Below are positions 12,666 through 25,525 of a stretch of DNA of 64,000 nucleotides, in pieces. This DNA comes from Trochalopteron elliotii (lineage: Eukaryota; Chordata; Aves; Passeriformes; Leiothrichidae): assembly GCA_024734555.1 (NCBI GenBank), contig JANPWX010000336.1, forward strand, positions 682,001 to 746,000. Direction: 5' to 3'. Each line of letters starts with the position of its first letter. The first letter of the stretch is position 1. Position numbers and translations under genes: made by a program. The notes beneath the pieces are model-generated. The model searched no databases and was not told the DNA's origin. It saw only the letters and a program-made list of their open reading frames with translations.

Positions 12666-15600
12666 CTGGGGAGGAGGACATGAGTATTAGGCCATGGTGC
12701 TGCTGGATGACATTTTCCAAATGGACAAGGGGACATGGGACAGGTTGTGAGGTTACCTACAGAGTAGAGAGGCAGGGCTTCCCATTGCCACTGTATCTGA
12801 CCTGGGGCTTAATTCCCTTCTGCAAACATAAATCAAGTATTTCTGAACAGGGCAGCCCTGGCCATAACCCCAGACATAAGTGCATTAGAATGGAATGCAA
12901 AATATTAGGAGGATTAAAGGGTAAGCAAATACCAGGGGGATGCTGCAACACATGTCTGTTTGTAGACAGTCCAGAACCACGTGGGACATGGTGCTTACAA
13001 CTAGCAAGGACAAAGCCAAAATAAAGAAGACCACAATAAAAGAGTGACCACTGAAATAAAGAGGAGAAATGATAGAAATATTTCCAAGGCTAAGTGGTGG
13101 AGAGGAGGTGAATTGCAAAATCATGTTCAGCCCACCTTTAAAAATATAACCAACAATGAAAAGATGCAAAAGCCACTGAATTAAATCTGCTAAATTTATC
13201 TAAAAAGATTAATTCCCATGCCCAGCTAGCTGTGGCTCTTGCCAGTCTAAGGTACCATGAATTCATTTAGGAAAGGATTCCAGTCAGGATACCAAAGCTG
13301 AAGAGATAAGAAGAGTGTTCTCAGGTATAAAAGCAAATCCTTTAGAGGTGTAAATACAACACCTAGGTCTGGGGCACTGAGCTTTGGAGGAGCTTTGCCT
13401 GGGGAGAAGGAGTTACTGCCTGCATGGCACACCTTTGACTTCCCCTGGAGAACCACCTTTCCTCTGATGCTCCTGCTGTTTCCTCCAACCACCTCTTCCA
13501 TTTTCATTCCCACATTTCAACTGCTAGGTTTGGCCCAAAACCAGAAACGCAGAGGTGAAGAAGCTGTGAATGATGAGTATTTCAAAACCAACAAGTTCAA
13601 CCCTCTAGAAAGAATCCCCTCAAGCCTGAGGAACCACTGTGGGTGGATTAACAGCATCACTAGTACTGGCTGTGCTGTGGCAGCTTCACCCCCTGGCAAC
13701 TGTTGGGGTTTTGGGAGCCCCAGGGTAAGAGCAGATCCTCAAGCTGAAATGAGCAGTGCCAGTTCTTGAGGGAATGAGCTGGAAACACAGTTCTGAGCCA
13801 GTCCTGAGCTATTTGCTCAGTGTCAGCCACAATGCAGCAGGAGATACTCTTTGTCCATCCATCATTACCACACAATCAGACTAAGCTCTCCTGTTTCACC
13901 AAAAAGAACTTTTCCAGAGTGCTATTGATATTACACACTGAAGCCTAAACAGACAGACTTGTTAAAAGAGAACACATCCTCTATGTCTGTGACAGAGGTG
14001 CTCATGGAAATACAATTAAATCTTTTCAAGACAGAGAAATGTGCTTTTTACCAGGGAACAAACTTCCCCAGCTTCTAACACCAAAGAGCCAACCAAATTT
14101 AATATATCATTCTGCTCAATAAAAGATTTTTTTTGCAGAGCACGGCAAATTCAATCTAGAAAAGTATTAAAGTGTATTAAAATGCACTTTTTTTGATCCC
14201 CTAGCTTTATTCCATTTTGCCTACAATTGGCTGCATATGGAGTATGTCATTATAGCTGTATTTTAAGGCTATTTTTTTCCAGAGGTGTTCAAAATACATT
14301 GGTGTCTGTTTTTCATTCATTTTGAAGAGTAACTGAAGCTGCACTCAGGCAGACTGAAATGCTCAGGTTGGGTTAGCTGTGCTGAAACACAGCCTACTGC
14401 TAGCACATGACCTTAGTAACACTGTGTTCCTAAATAATAATGAATCAAGCTCCTAAATTATGGCATTCCAGATGAGGATACAAGAGATTTTAATCACATT
14501 TATTTACTTCACTCCCAAGGCAGAGTGGGCTTAACACACCCACATATGCCAGGGAATGGTCACTGGGGCCACAAGAGCTCCAGCTCCTCTCTCTTACCCC
14601 CCTCCAAAACCCTCAGCAGGATGTACTTAGGTCACTCAGGATCAAGGTGGAGGGAGGTGCTCTTGCTGCCATTGCAGCATGTAATCCCCTTCATAAATTT
14701 AACAACCTCCACCCTGAAATTCCACTCGCCTTTATGACCATGTGGTCACTCCAAAGCTTCTGCTCTCTAATACCTGGACGTCTTTTTTTAACCTAGAACT
14801 CAGCTCACCCTTATCTAACTCTGCCCTTTTAGCCATCAGACTTCTTTTTGCTCTTCTGGGTTTATTCCTTCCCTAGCAGCAATCTAATTTCCTTTCAGCC
14901 CTCTGTTACTGCACTTCAGTGATTTCAGCTCATGATCCTGAGGGCTCTGCACTGGCTGCCTTTGCAGCCAAGCTCCTTGCAGCTCACCTCATCCAAATCC
15001 CATTTTCTTACACTGATCCCACCTTTCTGTTACTCCACAGTATCTGTTTCCACACCTTTCACCAGAAGAACAACATCCTCCTTCATGCTGCATGACACGA
15101 TTTACCTTAAAATAAAATTTTAACGTTCAGTTTGATTCTAACTGAGCACTTAGGCTGGGAATAGGACTACACATTGCACCTGGAGAGCCTGCAATGGGAT
15201 GCAACACTTAAATAAACTGTGGCAAGGCATCAAACTGACCTGCAAATCAGCACATCACTAAATGAACTCACCAAACTGGTCCCACTGTTGCCCTAATTTC
15301 ATCACAAATTACGCTGTTCACAATGACAATCAGTTGCCAGGTGGTTTGATTTTCAATAGAAAACTGTGCTGAGGTGAAGGAGGGAAGTTCAGCCAAAAAT
15401 GAAAAAAATGCTGCCACCAGTAATCATCAGCTCTCCAGGGAGGTGTGCAGATTGCAGGCTGGTAACAGGCAGCGGTGCTGAGATGTCCTGATGGACCAGG
15501 GACAGGGTACAAATCCACCCTGTGCTAGTGCCATGCTTCAGGTGTAGACTTCACTGGGAGATACCCTGAAAAAAATTACTGACTCTGACAAAATCTGCCC

Positions 15601-16487
15601 CCCAAGATGGGAATAAGATATTACAGACCAGTATAGACAATATATGGAAGTATATGTTCATGGTTGAGTGCATCCACATGTTTATAGCACTGGTCTAGCA
15701 ACTTTAAGCACTCCTTGTGGGATGAGGGAGACAGAAACTCCTGGGGGTTTTGGGGAAGGACTTCAGACACAAAGATGGATATTTAAAAGTAATGTTTATG
15801 TTGCAAGTACTTGCTGCCCAAGATACAAGGGCTTCCTTATTAGCTTTGTACAAAACTGAAAACAACCTGTTCTGCTTCACCGGCAAATGAAAAATCAAAC
15901 CCAGACACATCACCCCCTCTCAAGCACTGTTCCTTGATCCTGAGCAGGTTTTTCCTACAGCCTAAGTCAAATTGCACAGGTGGGACAGACCTCACATCTC
16001 TCTTTGGAGCACTGATCAATATGAAAACCCTGATCAGTTGTTCAGTGGTTCCCCCCAGTGATGCTGTGGGCTGCGGGCAGGGATGTGCCAGAGGCAGCCC
16101 AGCACCTTCCCCATGGGAGGTCTGACTGGGGCACACGTTGGATTTGATCTAAATAAACAGAGCCCCCAACCTGGGAGCTGTGAGAGCCAGGCCAGTGCTG
16201 CTTTCCCACAGGGAATTGGGGCAGCAGGACTGAGGGGTGGGCAGCACAAGTGCAGGGCACAGTTTGTGTCCAGGCAGGATGCCCTCAGCACCCCACAGTC
16301 ATGCAGGCAGAAACCAATCTCAATTTCAGGTGCTCATTCTGCTCCAGGACTTCTGTGCTGATTAAATGTCTTCAACCACAGATCAATCTGCAGCAGCATC
16401 TGCTGCCCTTTGGTGCCAGACACCCATCTGCACCTTGACTGCCTCTTCAGCAAGGAGGGTCCAGAGGGTCTTCAGCATAAACACATT
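12666..16487. other. Intron 2 segment: nothing firm
   Basis: The 14760-15120 stretch is pyrimidine-rich and encodes a LHWLPL peptide reminiscent of LINE-2 type ORF ends, but the similarity does not extend. No other element is recognised. Confidence 0.5.
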
Positions 16488-17181
16488 TGTCTTGGGTTCA
16501 ATGCAAGATGTATTTGATTCCCATCTGAAACACTGGCTGGGGAGGTGTTTCTTTATCTCATAACTCTGGGGGGAGGGGGTGGGTGTCTTCTGTTAATGGG
16601 CCAGCTGTTAAAACCAGCTGGGGCAGGGTTCTTTATCTCTTCCACAGCCCATCCTCCCTCCAGGGGATATCTGCTGTTAATGGGCCATCCAGGCTCACTG
16701 CAGGGCTGATACAATTCCATCATCCCACTGGGAGATGCTGCACCCAGGGGGAGGAGCCCAGCATTCCTACCTGGATAAACCTGGGATTCAGAACACCAGC
16801 ACAGCCTCTTTGCACTGGATTCCCAGAGGGAGACTGGAGTCATCTCACCACCACTGGACCCTTCTACAGGATCATCTCTGCTCCAACAGAACCACATCTG
16901 TCACTCCAAGAGGACTTAGCTGTACAGTTCCCAACACCCTGACCAACAGGGTGTCAGGTTGTCTTCTGACTCTCAGGGTTTCTTTTTTGTTCATTTGCTT
17001 TTTTGTATTGCTACGTTTTTAATATTCCTGCTAAAGAACTGTTATTCCTATTCCCATATCTTTGCCTGAAAGCCCCTCAATTTCAAAACTATAACAATTC
17101 AGAGGGAGGGGGTTTACATTCTCCATTCCAAGGGAAGCTCCAGCTTTCCCTGGTAGGCACCTGTCTTTCCAAACTAAGACA
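16488..17181 (+). mobile_element. Solo LTR, TGTCTTG...AAGACA family
   Basis: A 694-bp element beginning TGTCTTGGGTT and ending AACTAAGACA, so its ends form an imperfect inverted repeat. The 3' part (AAAGAACTGTTATTCC, CCCATATCTTTGCCTGA, GGGGGTTTACATTCTCCATT) matches a very common avian LTR as I recall it. A CTGTTAATGGGCCA motif occurs twice in the 5' half. Target duplication is degraded: the flanks ACATT and AGCTT share three of five bases, which would suit an ERVL-type 5-bp duplication. No internal genes adjoin it. Confidence 0.78.
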
Positions 17182-17399
17182 AGCTTAAAATAACTATTGC
17201 CAGGCTGCTGGCCCTGTTTGGCTGCAAGCATCCCGGCAGCCACCCCCCCAGTCAATAAAAGATGTCCAAGGAAATAAGAAAATAACAGTATCAATACGGA
17301 GTGTCACCTCCTGCTGAGAGCACAGGGAGCTGGGGAGCAGGGAAGGCATGTCCTTCAATATTTAACTTCTTCACTCTTTGTTCTCCATCTCAAGTTGAA

Positions 17400-17580
17400 C
17401 AATACGTTAATTACCTGATGAAGCGCTATAATTACTCTAACAGCTCTGCTCTTAGTTATAATTACTGCATCAACACTTTCTTTTTCATATGCTTCAATCT
17501 ATACCTATTACATTGTCATGATGAAGACACATTAACATTATAATACCGTATAATTAGCTGATGAGCAATTAAATTATTCC
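17400..17580. promoter_or_regulatory. AT-rich segment with four TAATTA homeodomain-type cores
   Basis: TAATTA occurs at 17408, 17429, 17459 and 17551, with AATTAA nearby. TAATTA is the core bound by many homeodomain proteins. The density and lack of repeat character make this a candidate conserved intronic enhancer. Chance in AT-rich DNA is the alternative. Confidence 0.3.
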
Positions 17581-17664
17581 ACTGCTCTTGTTCCTCTTTG
17601 CCAAGAGGTTGCTTTCCAAGCACTATTGTCTTCTTTTTCTCTGGTCTGCTTCAGAGGTTGGGTC

Positions 17665-17686
17665 TTTTTTTTTTTTTTTTTTTTTT
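17665..17686. repeat. T22 homopolymer
   Basis: Twenty-two uninterrupted T on the plus strand. It is an A tract in the direction of ERBB4 transcription and may be a former retroposon tail, but no element adjoins it that I can name. Confidence 0.95.
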
Positions 17687-20141
17687 GCTTCATTTTAAAA
17701 AGAGGACCTCACATGCTTTATTCAAACAGATTTGATTTAAAATTCTGAGAGAGCATGGTAGTTAAGGTCCTAGGAGAAGCTAATTTGTTTAAAATATTTC
17801 AAACTTCTCTTCTCTCAAGTTCAAACTGAGCTTGTTTTCCAAAAGCTAACAAGAATAGGAAAGTGTTGAAGAAATATTTGTGTGAAAAATAAATGAATTA
17901 TTAATTACTCCTTCAAAACACTCCCTAGCCATAGCACAAGATCCTGCTAACAGGGAGAAAATGGCTAAACCCCTCAAAACCTGTTTTATCCTCATATTTA
18001 TTTATTTTATATCTCAGTGAAAAAAATCATAAGCATTTTTGCACTTTTTTTCTTTAGCACCTTAAAGGAAAGCCTAGATAATAATCTCACTGTGAGTATT
18101 TGAGAAGTCTGACTCAACCTAGACAGCAGCACTGGGAAATTCTCATGGCATTCCAGAAATCTAACAAACACAGCACAGTACACAATAACGTTATGGAGAC
18201 TTCAGCATTTATCTTGATTATTAATCGACCTTGTAGGACTCATTTGCTTTGTCCTATCACCTGATTTTTGTGGCTGAAAATTGTCCATTTCATTTTCAAT
18301 CAGTTCAAGCAACCTGTGTTATTGTATGGTCTTCCCCCTCTCTCTTCTGCCTAAAACCTTTTGAAGGTTTAGGTGTGAGATGTCTCCAGCCCTGTGCTGG
18401 TGGGAACATCACACACATCAGTTTTAGGTGGCACTGGGCTGACTGGTTTCCACCCTGGGATTGTTACTTCCTTTCAGCCACATCTTCCTGCCATGGCTGT
18501 TACTCTTCCATCAACACGTTGTAATTGAAGAGTTGTTTTGATTTAGTAACACAGAAATATCAGCAAAGCACCTCAGTACAAAGAGCACAGCAGAGCCTGC
18601 TGCTGCCATCTGACCAGGAGTCTATCCCAAAACAACACTGAATTTCTAAACTCACCTCCCTTACCCAGAGTTTTTTCTCCTTCTCTCTCAGCTCCACAAA
18701 CCCTTCATTTACATTTGAAGATAAAGACAAGGGCTTAAAATCAAACCCGTCCTTTGCTAAGTTGATTAAATTCCTCAGTTTCAGATCTACCACTGAATCT
18801 TCTCATTGCCATCTAGCACAGCAAAGCCAAATTTCTCAACTTCAACCTCAAGCTGTTACTTGGTGAAAATTTCTCATTTCCTGTAGGCACCTGCCCTTGA
18901 AGTGCTCATGGCTGTGCCTACCTTCATCTCTGCCCAAGAAAACCTTGAAAGACCTGACTAAATTTGTCCCAGTGAGGATTACTAAAAATGCATGGCATCT
19001 GAATAAACATCCAGAGGATGGGAGGTTGGCAGAGAGGAATTTGCTTTGACTCTTTGCTGAAGGCTCCCTGTCTCTGCAACACCTGCACCCACCTCACTGC
19101 TAATAACACCCTTGTTGGTGTTTGGCATCTTCCCCTGAATCCTGCCTTAGTCCTGTCCCCCAGCCCTTCACCTCCCAACACAGGGACAGATTTCCACGTA
19201 AGCAATCTGCTCCCAGGAAGGGTTGGGGTTCACTCACCTCCTGCCTGCATTAGTCCTAACACTTCTGGGTGGAGTGTGAGGGTCTGAAGGCTTTGTCAGA
19301 TGGAAAAGCACCAGGAAAACCAGTGTTTATCCTCTTTGATGCTAGTGCTGCTTCCCACAGTGCTCAGGATAAACTGAGTTAATCCCGGACAGAGGGACAG
19401 ACTGCTCAGCTCCTGCAGCCACTCTAAGCTGTGATCAGATCTGGATGTTTCTTTTCATCCACTGGCAACTCTCCTGCATCGAAGCTATTTTAAAATTATA
19501 TAGACCAGTGATGTGTTATTTGTTTTATCACCCTCTTATTTTCTATGAAAGCTCCTATCTGCTTTCCACAAGGTTCTTTGCAGAGATACAGCAAAAGGAC
19601 AGAACAGTGCTTGAAAACCACAAACTGCTGAAAAGAAGCCCATGGGACTGATGCCTTCCCATTCTTTGATCTGCCCCACCCCTGCACAGACAGGTCTCTC
19701 CATCTATGCCAGTCCCAAAAGAGCCACAGGCTGGTGTTGCCATCTGGGCACCTGGAATGAACCAGGAAAAAGAGGAACGTCACATCAGCACTTTCTCTTT
19801 CTGGATATCTCTATCTGTTGGAGCAAACACAGAAAGTTGAACATCTTGGCAGCATGATGTTGTTTTGGGCCTTTTTTTTGGCAGGGCTCTTCCCAAAAAA
19901 AGCCATTTGGCAGAGGTGGCACACAAACAAATGATCCAGACAGCTCATTGGCTCAGCCTCCATCCTTACACTTCCTCCAAGGACTTCACACGAGCAACAA
20001 ACATGCCTCATCCAGCCAGGCTTGAGCACCACAACTTCACTTCTAGCAGAGCTCCCAGAGAGACTGTCCTGGCACAGGTAGGTCTGAACACCAAGGCACT
20101 CAGTGCCTTCAGGCAAAGGACTCCCCACTAGCTGCCTCCAC

Positions 20142-20325
20142 AGGAATTATAGAAGGGTTTGGGTTGGAAGGAACCCCAAAGCTCATCTTGTCCCACCCCC
20201 TGCCCTGGGCAGGGACACCTTTCACTATCCCAGGTTGCTCCAAGCCCCATCCAGCCTGGACTTGAACATGCCCAGGGATGGCAGCTCAATTTTTGAAAGC
20301 TTTCCAGTTTCCTCCTGCAGTGATC
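20142..20325 (-). repeat. CR1 LINE fragment, minus orientation
   Basis: The plus strand reads GGTTTGGGTTGGAAGGAACC, then GGGCAGGGACACCTTTCAC, then TTGCTCCAAGCCCCATCCAG, which is the reverse complement of the CR1 3' region. The remote end, around the GCTTTCCAGTTTCC stretch, is diverged and its limit is approximate. It lies about 100 bases before a solo LTR. Confidence 0.88.
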
Positions 20326-20430
20326 ATCACCCCAGCAATGCTGGGGGTCATGCTCTTACAAATGGTCAGGGATGTGAATTTTCTTACAGCATTGGCCAAA
20401 TCCAGAAGAAGATTTAAGGGCACATCCCAG

Positions 20431-20871
20431 TGATGCCTTGGGAAGGCTGACCTGGAACAGAGACTGGACAGAGCTAGAGAATAAAGTAGGTATTTATTGA
20501 AAGGCTTTTAGGATACACCTTGGGCAGGACAAGAGCCTGACCAGGGCTACACCCAAGGTGAGCTAAGAATGGCCATAAACTGGTTACAAAGTCTTACATT
20601 TTTGTAAGTTTTGGTCCATTTGCATATTGGGGTTCAATTGTCCAATTACAGCTTCAGGTTGTGAGGTCTCATCCTTCTTGTTCCTCCCTTTACCCCACCA
20701 TTGTTTGTGGCTTTGGGCCTGAAAGTTCTCCTTGGTCTCCAGCAGGAAAAGGATTTGTTTTGTCTCCCCACTCTGTGAAGAGAGCTGAGTGACACTTAAT
20801 ATGAGGCTCAGAACTGCACCCCTAGGCAGCAGAGAATTGGAAAAACACAAAAGCTGAAACTTAAGGCATCA
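20431..20871 (-). mobile_element. Solo LTR, family A copy 2
   Basis: A 441-bp copy of the same family. It begins TGATGCCTTGGG and ends TTAAGGCATCA, with CCAG on each side as a 4-bp target duplication. It aligns along its full length with the copy at 12217-12665 in the same orientation, including the shared CAGAACTGCACCCCTAGGCA block near its right end. No coding sequence lies within it. Confidence 0.82.
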
Positions 20872-23800
20872 CCAGTGCCTGCTGGGGTCATCACCCAGGC
20901 AGGAAAAACTGAACTTTACACCTGATTTTTGGCAGAAGGTTCAGCGTTGGGCTTTGCAGCACTGCTGGACTGATCTGACCTCTCTCCCACACTCCCCAAC
21001 ATGCCTTTTTCAGCACTCACAGCTTTTCCACTTTAAAAAGCATCCCATCATTTTTTTGCCCATGCCATTTATTTCCCAATGTTGTTTCAAACTGTTTGCA
21101 CATGGCCCCTGGTATCTCAGCGGGTGAGCACTTTACAAATAAAGTAATGAGGGGGGTTAAAAGAATGAGACTTGATAATTCACACCAGGAGCAGCCAGAT
21201 GTCTTATTGCCTTGGAAAGAATCAAAAGGAGAAAACAGATCATCCTCACGTGGGTTTAGATGTACACAGAACACTTTAAAAAATGAAAGCAAAATAACAC
21301 AGCAGATGCAAAAGCTGAAAAGCTTAACACAAGTGAGCTGAAAACCAAGTATGCACAGAAATGATGGAACAAGTGTTTACTCATGTTCTTCTTCACTGGT
21401 ACCCACACTCAATAAGGTTTTGGTAGCCTAAACCTCTCTTCAAGCAAATAGCTCCTGCATACTTTTTTGCTAAAACAAGATAGATTTTTCTAGTTCCTAA
21501 TGAAAACCAGGGTTTGCACACCTTAGCAGTGTGGTTTACAGGGACAGGGCATGGGAAGGGTAAATCCTGCACTTTGCTGATGCTCCTGCATTACTGTAAA
21601 AGCTGAGTTTAAAGCCTGTCTTTGCAAAGAAAAAGCCAAACAAAAAGCCACCAGCTGGATGACACAGTGCTGCTCCTACAAAATAACACATGGCCATACT
21701 ATGGTGCCTAAAATAAAATTATCACACGCAGCATCAAGCAAGTCCAATCCAGAGCAGAAAGGGAGCTGCAGAGCCTGTCTCTCCCACACTGTGGTGGGAG
21801 GAGGATACAGCAGGCACCCATGCAGGGGCTCTGGGCTCCAAGCAGGGGAACCAGAGGGTCTTTTGTGTTTTTCCACAATCCTCCAACACTGAACGGACCC
21901 AGAGCAGGAAGAATTCTCCTCTTCAGATCACCTAATTCAGAATGATTTGATAAAACGAGGCATGTGATTCAAAAGCACCATTTCTCACTTCCAGCCCTCA
22001 GCTGAGCTGCCATTTGGGTTCACCACACCATGCCTGATATTCTGGGGCTCTCAGCCCTGCTGGCAGATTGGGAGATCTGTGGCCCCACTGGATCTTGGAG
22101 GACTGGAGGAAAAATGCCCCTCTCCAAAGCCCCCAGGGGCATGTCAGAGCAGGCTGCAGAGCTGGCCATGACCCCTCTGTGCATCCCTGGGTGCTGGGGG
22201 AAAGTACATTGCCATCTCCCATGGAAATAATGCTAAAGGCTTTGCAGAAAAAGATCTTTTCCTTCATGGGAACTGTGAAATTCCACAGAATTTCCACATC
22301 TGAGCGAGCGAGGTTTAGATGTAAGGCTTGGAAGGGGAGACAGCCATGCACAAATCTCAGGGCTGGAAATGTGATCACCTTCTAAAAACCATCTGGAGCC
22401 CAGAATTAAGCCTAAACCTACTTCTCTATCAGTATCAATAAATAAAATAGTAAAATAGTCCAGGTAGTGGACAAATTCAAACTTGCAGGGAAAGTAAAAA
22501 AGTGACTTTAGTATCTAAAGGTGCTCTTTCTCCTTTTTTTTTCCCCTCTCTCTTAATCAAGAAGAAAGACATTCACTGAGAACCTGAGTTAATGCTCCTT
22601 GAAGCCAATTTTCCACTGAATTTCACAAAGCTGTGGATTTTGCTCCTGGTGAACTTGGTGGTAGTTTCAAGGATGATCTCTTCAAATACACAGGTTGCAG
22701 GATTAAATGTGCCTCTGTATTTACTTAACCCTTTGACACAGTACTTAGGAAAAACTTGGGCACAGACTGTCAATACTCACAGAAGCACAGGGTCTCTGCT
22801 CCCTCTGCAATCACACTGAAGGCTGTGTTTGTGGGATGCCAACACCAAGAAACACCAGCTGCTTAGCACAGAAAACCTTGCACAGTATCAGTCAAGCTCA
22901 GCTAAATTATACTGGCAGCAGATCGAGCCTTCAGCACCCAGAGGTATTTACTGAAATTCCAGAAATCATTCAGTTTGGACAGAATTTGTGTGCCCAGTAT
23001 TAGGGCAGGGGTTGTAATGCATCCAAACAAAATCAGGAGCTGCAATTTTTTGTGGTTCTAGAAAGTGTTTAGATCATATGGAGTTAATATGGTTAGTTTT
23101 GGGACTGAGGTTGTTAGACACCCAATAAAACTAGGAAAAAGATTAGGAAAAACAACTAGGAAAAATTCTTGTGATTTGTACTAAAAGAATCCTGGGGAAA
23201 CAGTAAGCTCTTGGCTTTTTGTAGCTTTCACCCTGAATGTACCACCTGCACCTGCTCTGCTTCACCTGCATTAGCTGGCAATTACACCAGATGTGAAAAC
23301 TGGCAAAATGGAATGCATCCTTGTGCCAATTCTTCCTCCTTTTATCGTCCTGGCTATGATTCCTTCTTGTAGCTGGAATTGGGTTTCTTGGTCATGTTAC
23401 CATTCCTTTCACATGGGCCACTGTCAAGCAAGAAAGCACCATGGCAGACCCATTCCAAGATTAAATAAGTTATAGTTTTCAAGGATGGCATGTACATATT
23501 CATATGGTCAGTCCTGAGACAAAAAACACAGAAGTAATGCTGAAATAGCTTTTACCTCCTATTGTAAAGCTGCAACTGAGCAATAAAGTAAGTTAATCTG
23601 CCAACAGTGATCCTGTTTACTTCTTTGTGCACAACTCCTTCCAATAACCAACATGGGAAATGGGGGGGGGATTCTTCACTCCTGCATGCAAAGGGAATTT
23701 TTTTCACAGCACATCGACATCTCTATAGACTTATTAAGCATAAATCTCTTCATTTAAAGAAAAAAAACCAGAAAAAAATCTCAACCATCTTGACAGTCAC

Positions 23801-24466
23801 CTCCAGCACAACTTCTGTCAGATCAAGGCCTCAGCAGCATGCCAGACATTGCTGTTTTCCGAGGCAAAGGAATTCATGGCCCTCTCAGTCTGTGAGGCAG
23901 CACACCTTGGCAAACACCAGAGCTTCCAGCTCCTGCTGCAGGGCCCACAGGAGGTCAGGAGACAATAAATGCTAAAACCAGTGGGGACAAACGCTGCTCC
24001 TCCTTTGGGATAAACGGGAAAAGCAACTGGGCCAGCGACTGCAGCATGGCAGATGCCACGGGAACAAAAGGCATGGCCATGTCCTGGGTGTATGGGGGGA
24101 CCAGGTGGGGGAATTCAAAGACCCCAGAGAAACAGAGGAAGGAGCAGAAATGGAAGGTAAGAGCCCCCATCTCTGGAGAAAGCCAGGCCTCACACAGGGC
24201 CGGCACGGCTGGGCTGAGCAGCGACTGCCGCGTGAATCTTGGACGTGTAACTGAGCAATTACCTCCTCTGATTGTTTAAATCCCTCCTGCCTTCAGAGGG
24301 AAAGGGCTCTGGGCAGTGACAGATGGTCCCTTGTGAGCCTTGCTGCGTTGGTTGGAGACTCTGGACGTGTCCAGCCAGGCTGTCTGTGCCCCAGCCCTGC
24401 AGCAGCAGCAGAAGGCAGCAGGGCCTGCGCTCACAGCCCAGACACGGCCCCGGTGGGGAACCTCAG
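20872..24466. other. Intron 2 segment: nothing recognised
   Basis: The last 200 bases (about 24290-24466) are GC-rich, with a short CAG run, and may belong to the LTR that follows. The longest frames are about 125 codons and unrecognised. Confidence 0.55.
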
Positions 24467-25231
24467 CTCAACCTCAGCTGCACACAGAGCTGGCTCTGCA
24501 CTCACACACCACACACTGCTTTGGGTTCAATGGCCAACCTTTGGTAGTGGGAGAATTATGGGGGTGGCTTCTGTGAGAAACTGCTGGAAGCTGCCTTCGT
24601 GTCTGGCAGAGCCAATCCCTGGTGGCTCCAAAGATGGATGTGCTGCTGGCCAAGGTTGGACCAATTACAATTGGTGGTGACAACTCTGGGATAACAGATT
24701 TGAGAAGAAAGAAGAAAAAGTTATAGTGCTCAACCTCAGCTGCACACAGAGCTGGGTTTGCACTCACACACCACACACTGCTTTGGGTTCAATCCCCTAG
24801 CTTTGGTAGCAGGGGAGCTGCAGGGGTGGCTTCTGTGAGAAGCTGCTGGAAGCTGCCTTTGTGTCTGGCAGAGCCAATCCCTGGTGGCTCTAAAGATGGT
24901 CACACAGCCTTCACCCCCACCATTTGGTGGTGATGCCTCTGGAATAACAGATTTGAGAAGAAAGAAGAAAAAGTTATGGTGCTCGACCTCAGCTGCACAC
25001 AGAGCTGAGTCTGCACTCACACACCACACACTGCTTTGGGCTCAATGGCCAACCTTTGGTAGTGGGAGAATTATGGGGGTGGCTTCTGTGAGAAGCTGCT
25101 GGAAGCTGCCTTCGTGTCTGGCAGAGCCAATCCCTGGTGGCTCCAAAGATGGATGGGCTGCCTTTGTCCCCACCATTTGGTGGTGATGCCTCTGGAATAA
25201 CAGATTAAGAAGAAAGAAGAAAAATGTTATG
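24467..25231 (+). repeat. Three tandem copies of a 250-262 bp unit
   Basis: Units begin at 24467, 24729 and 24982, each with CTCRACCTCAGCTGCACACA. Each contains CACACACTGCTTTGGG, GGCTTCTGTGAGAA.CTGCTG and AGCCAATCCCTGGTGGCTC, and ends in a GAAGAAAGAAGAAAAA.GTTAT stretch. A fourth unit is cut off and leads into the unique part of the LTR. The copies are close to each other, which suggests expansion after insertion or gene conversion. Confidence 0.9.
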
Positions 25232-25399
25232 GTGCAGCTATAATTGCGGCCAGAGAAGAGCAGAGTGAGAACATGTGAGAAGAACAACTCTGCAGACAGC
25301 AAGGCCAGTGCAGAAGGAGGGGAAGAGGTGCTCCAGGCACCAGGGCTGGGATTCTTTTGCACCGTGAAGACCACGGTGAAGCAGCTGTAGGCCAGCAGC

Positions 25400-25525
25400 C
25401 CATGGGGATCCACAGGGATGCAGAGATCCACCCATAGCCTGTGGGAATCCATGGGGGATGCAGAGATCCACCCATAGCCCATGGGGATCCATGGGGGATG
25501 CAGAGATCCACCCACAGCCTGTGGA
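25400..25525 (+). repeat. Three tandem copies of a ~41-bp unit inside the LTR
   Basis: The phrase GATGCAGAGATCCACCCA recurs three times with about 41-bp spacing, joined by ...GGGGATCCATGGGG-type spacers. It creates several overlapping open frames on both strands that mimic repetitive peptides. These are not genes. Confidence 0.85.

Larger units (their letters stand above)
17182..20141. other. Intron 2 segment: possible enhancer and T tract
   Basis: Contains the TAATTA cluster and the T22 run listed separately. Otherwise there is no gene or repeat I can name. Confidence 0.55.

Noticed and set aside
14932..15123. LINE-2 type ORF end, suggested by the peptide RALHWLPL
   Set aside because: Only about seven residues resemble the motif. 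The following residues do not, and no L2-like 3' tail is present.
24467..25231. CRISPR-like or gene tandem array
   Set aside because: The units are about 250 bp, contiguous, part of an LTR and in a vertebrate intron, with no spacer-repeat structure.
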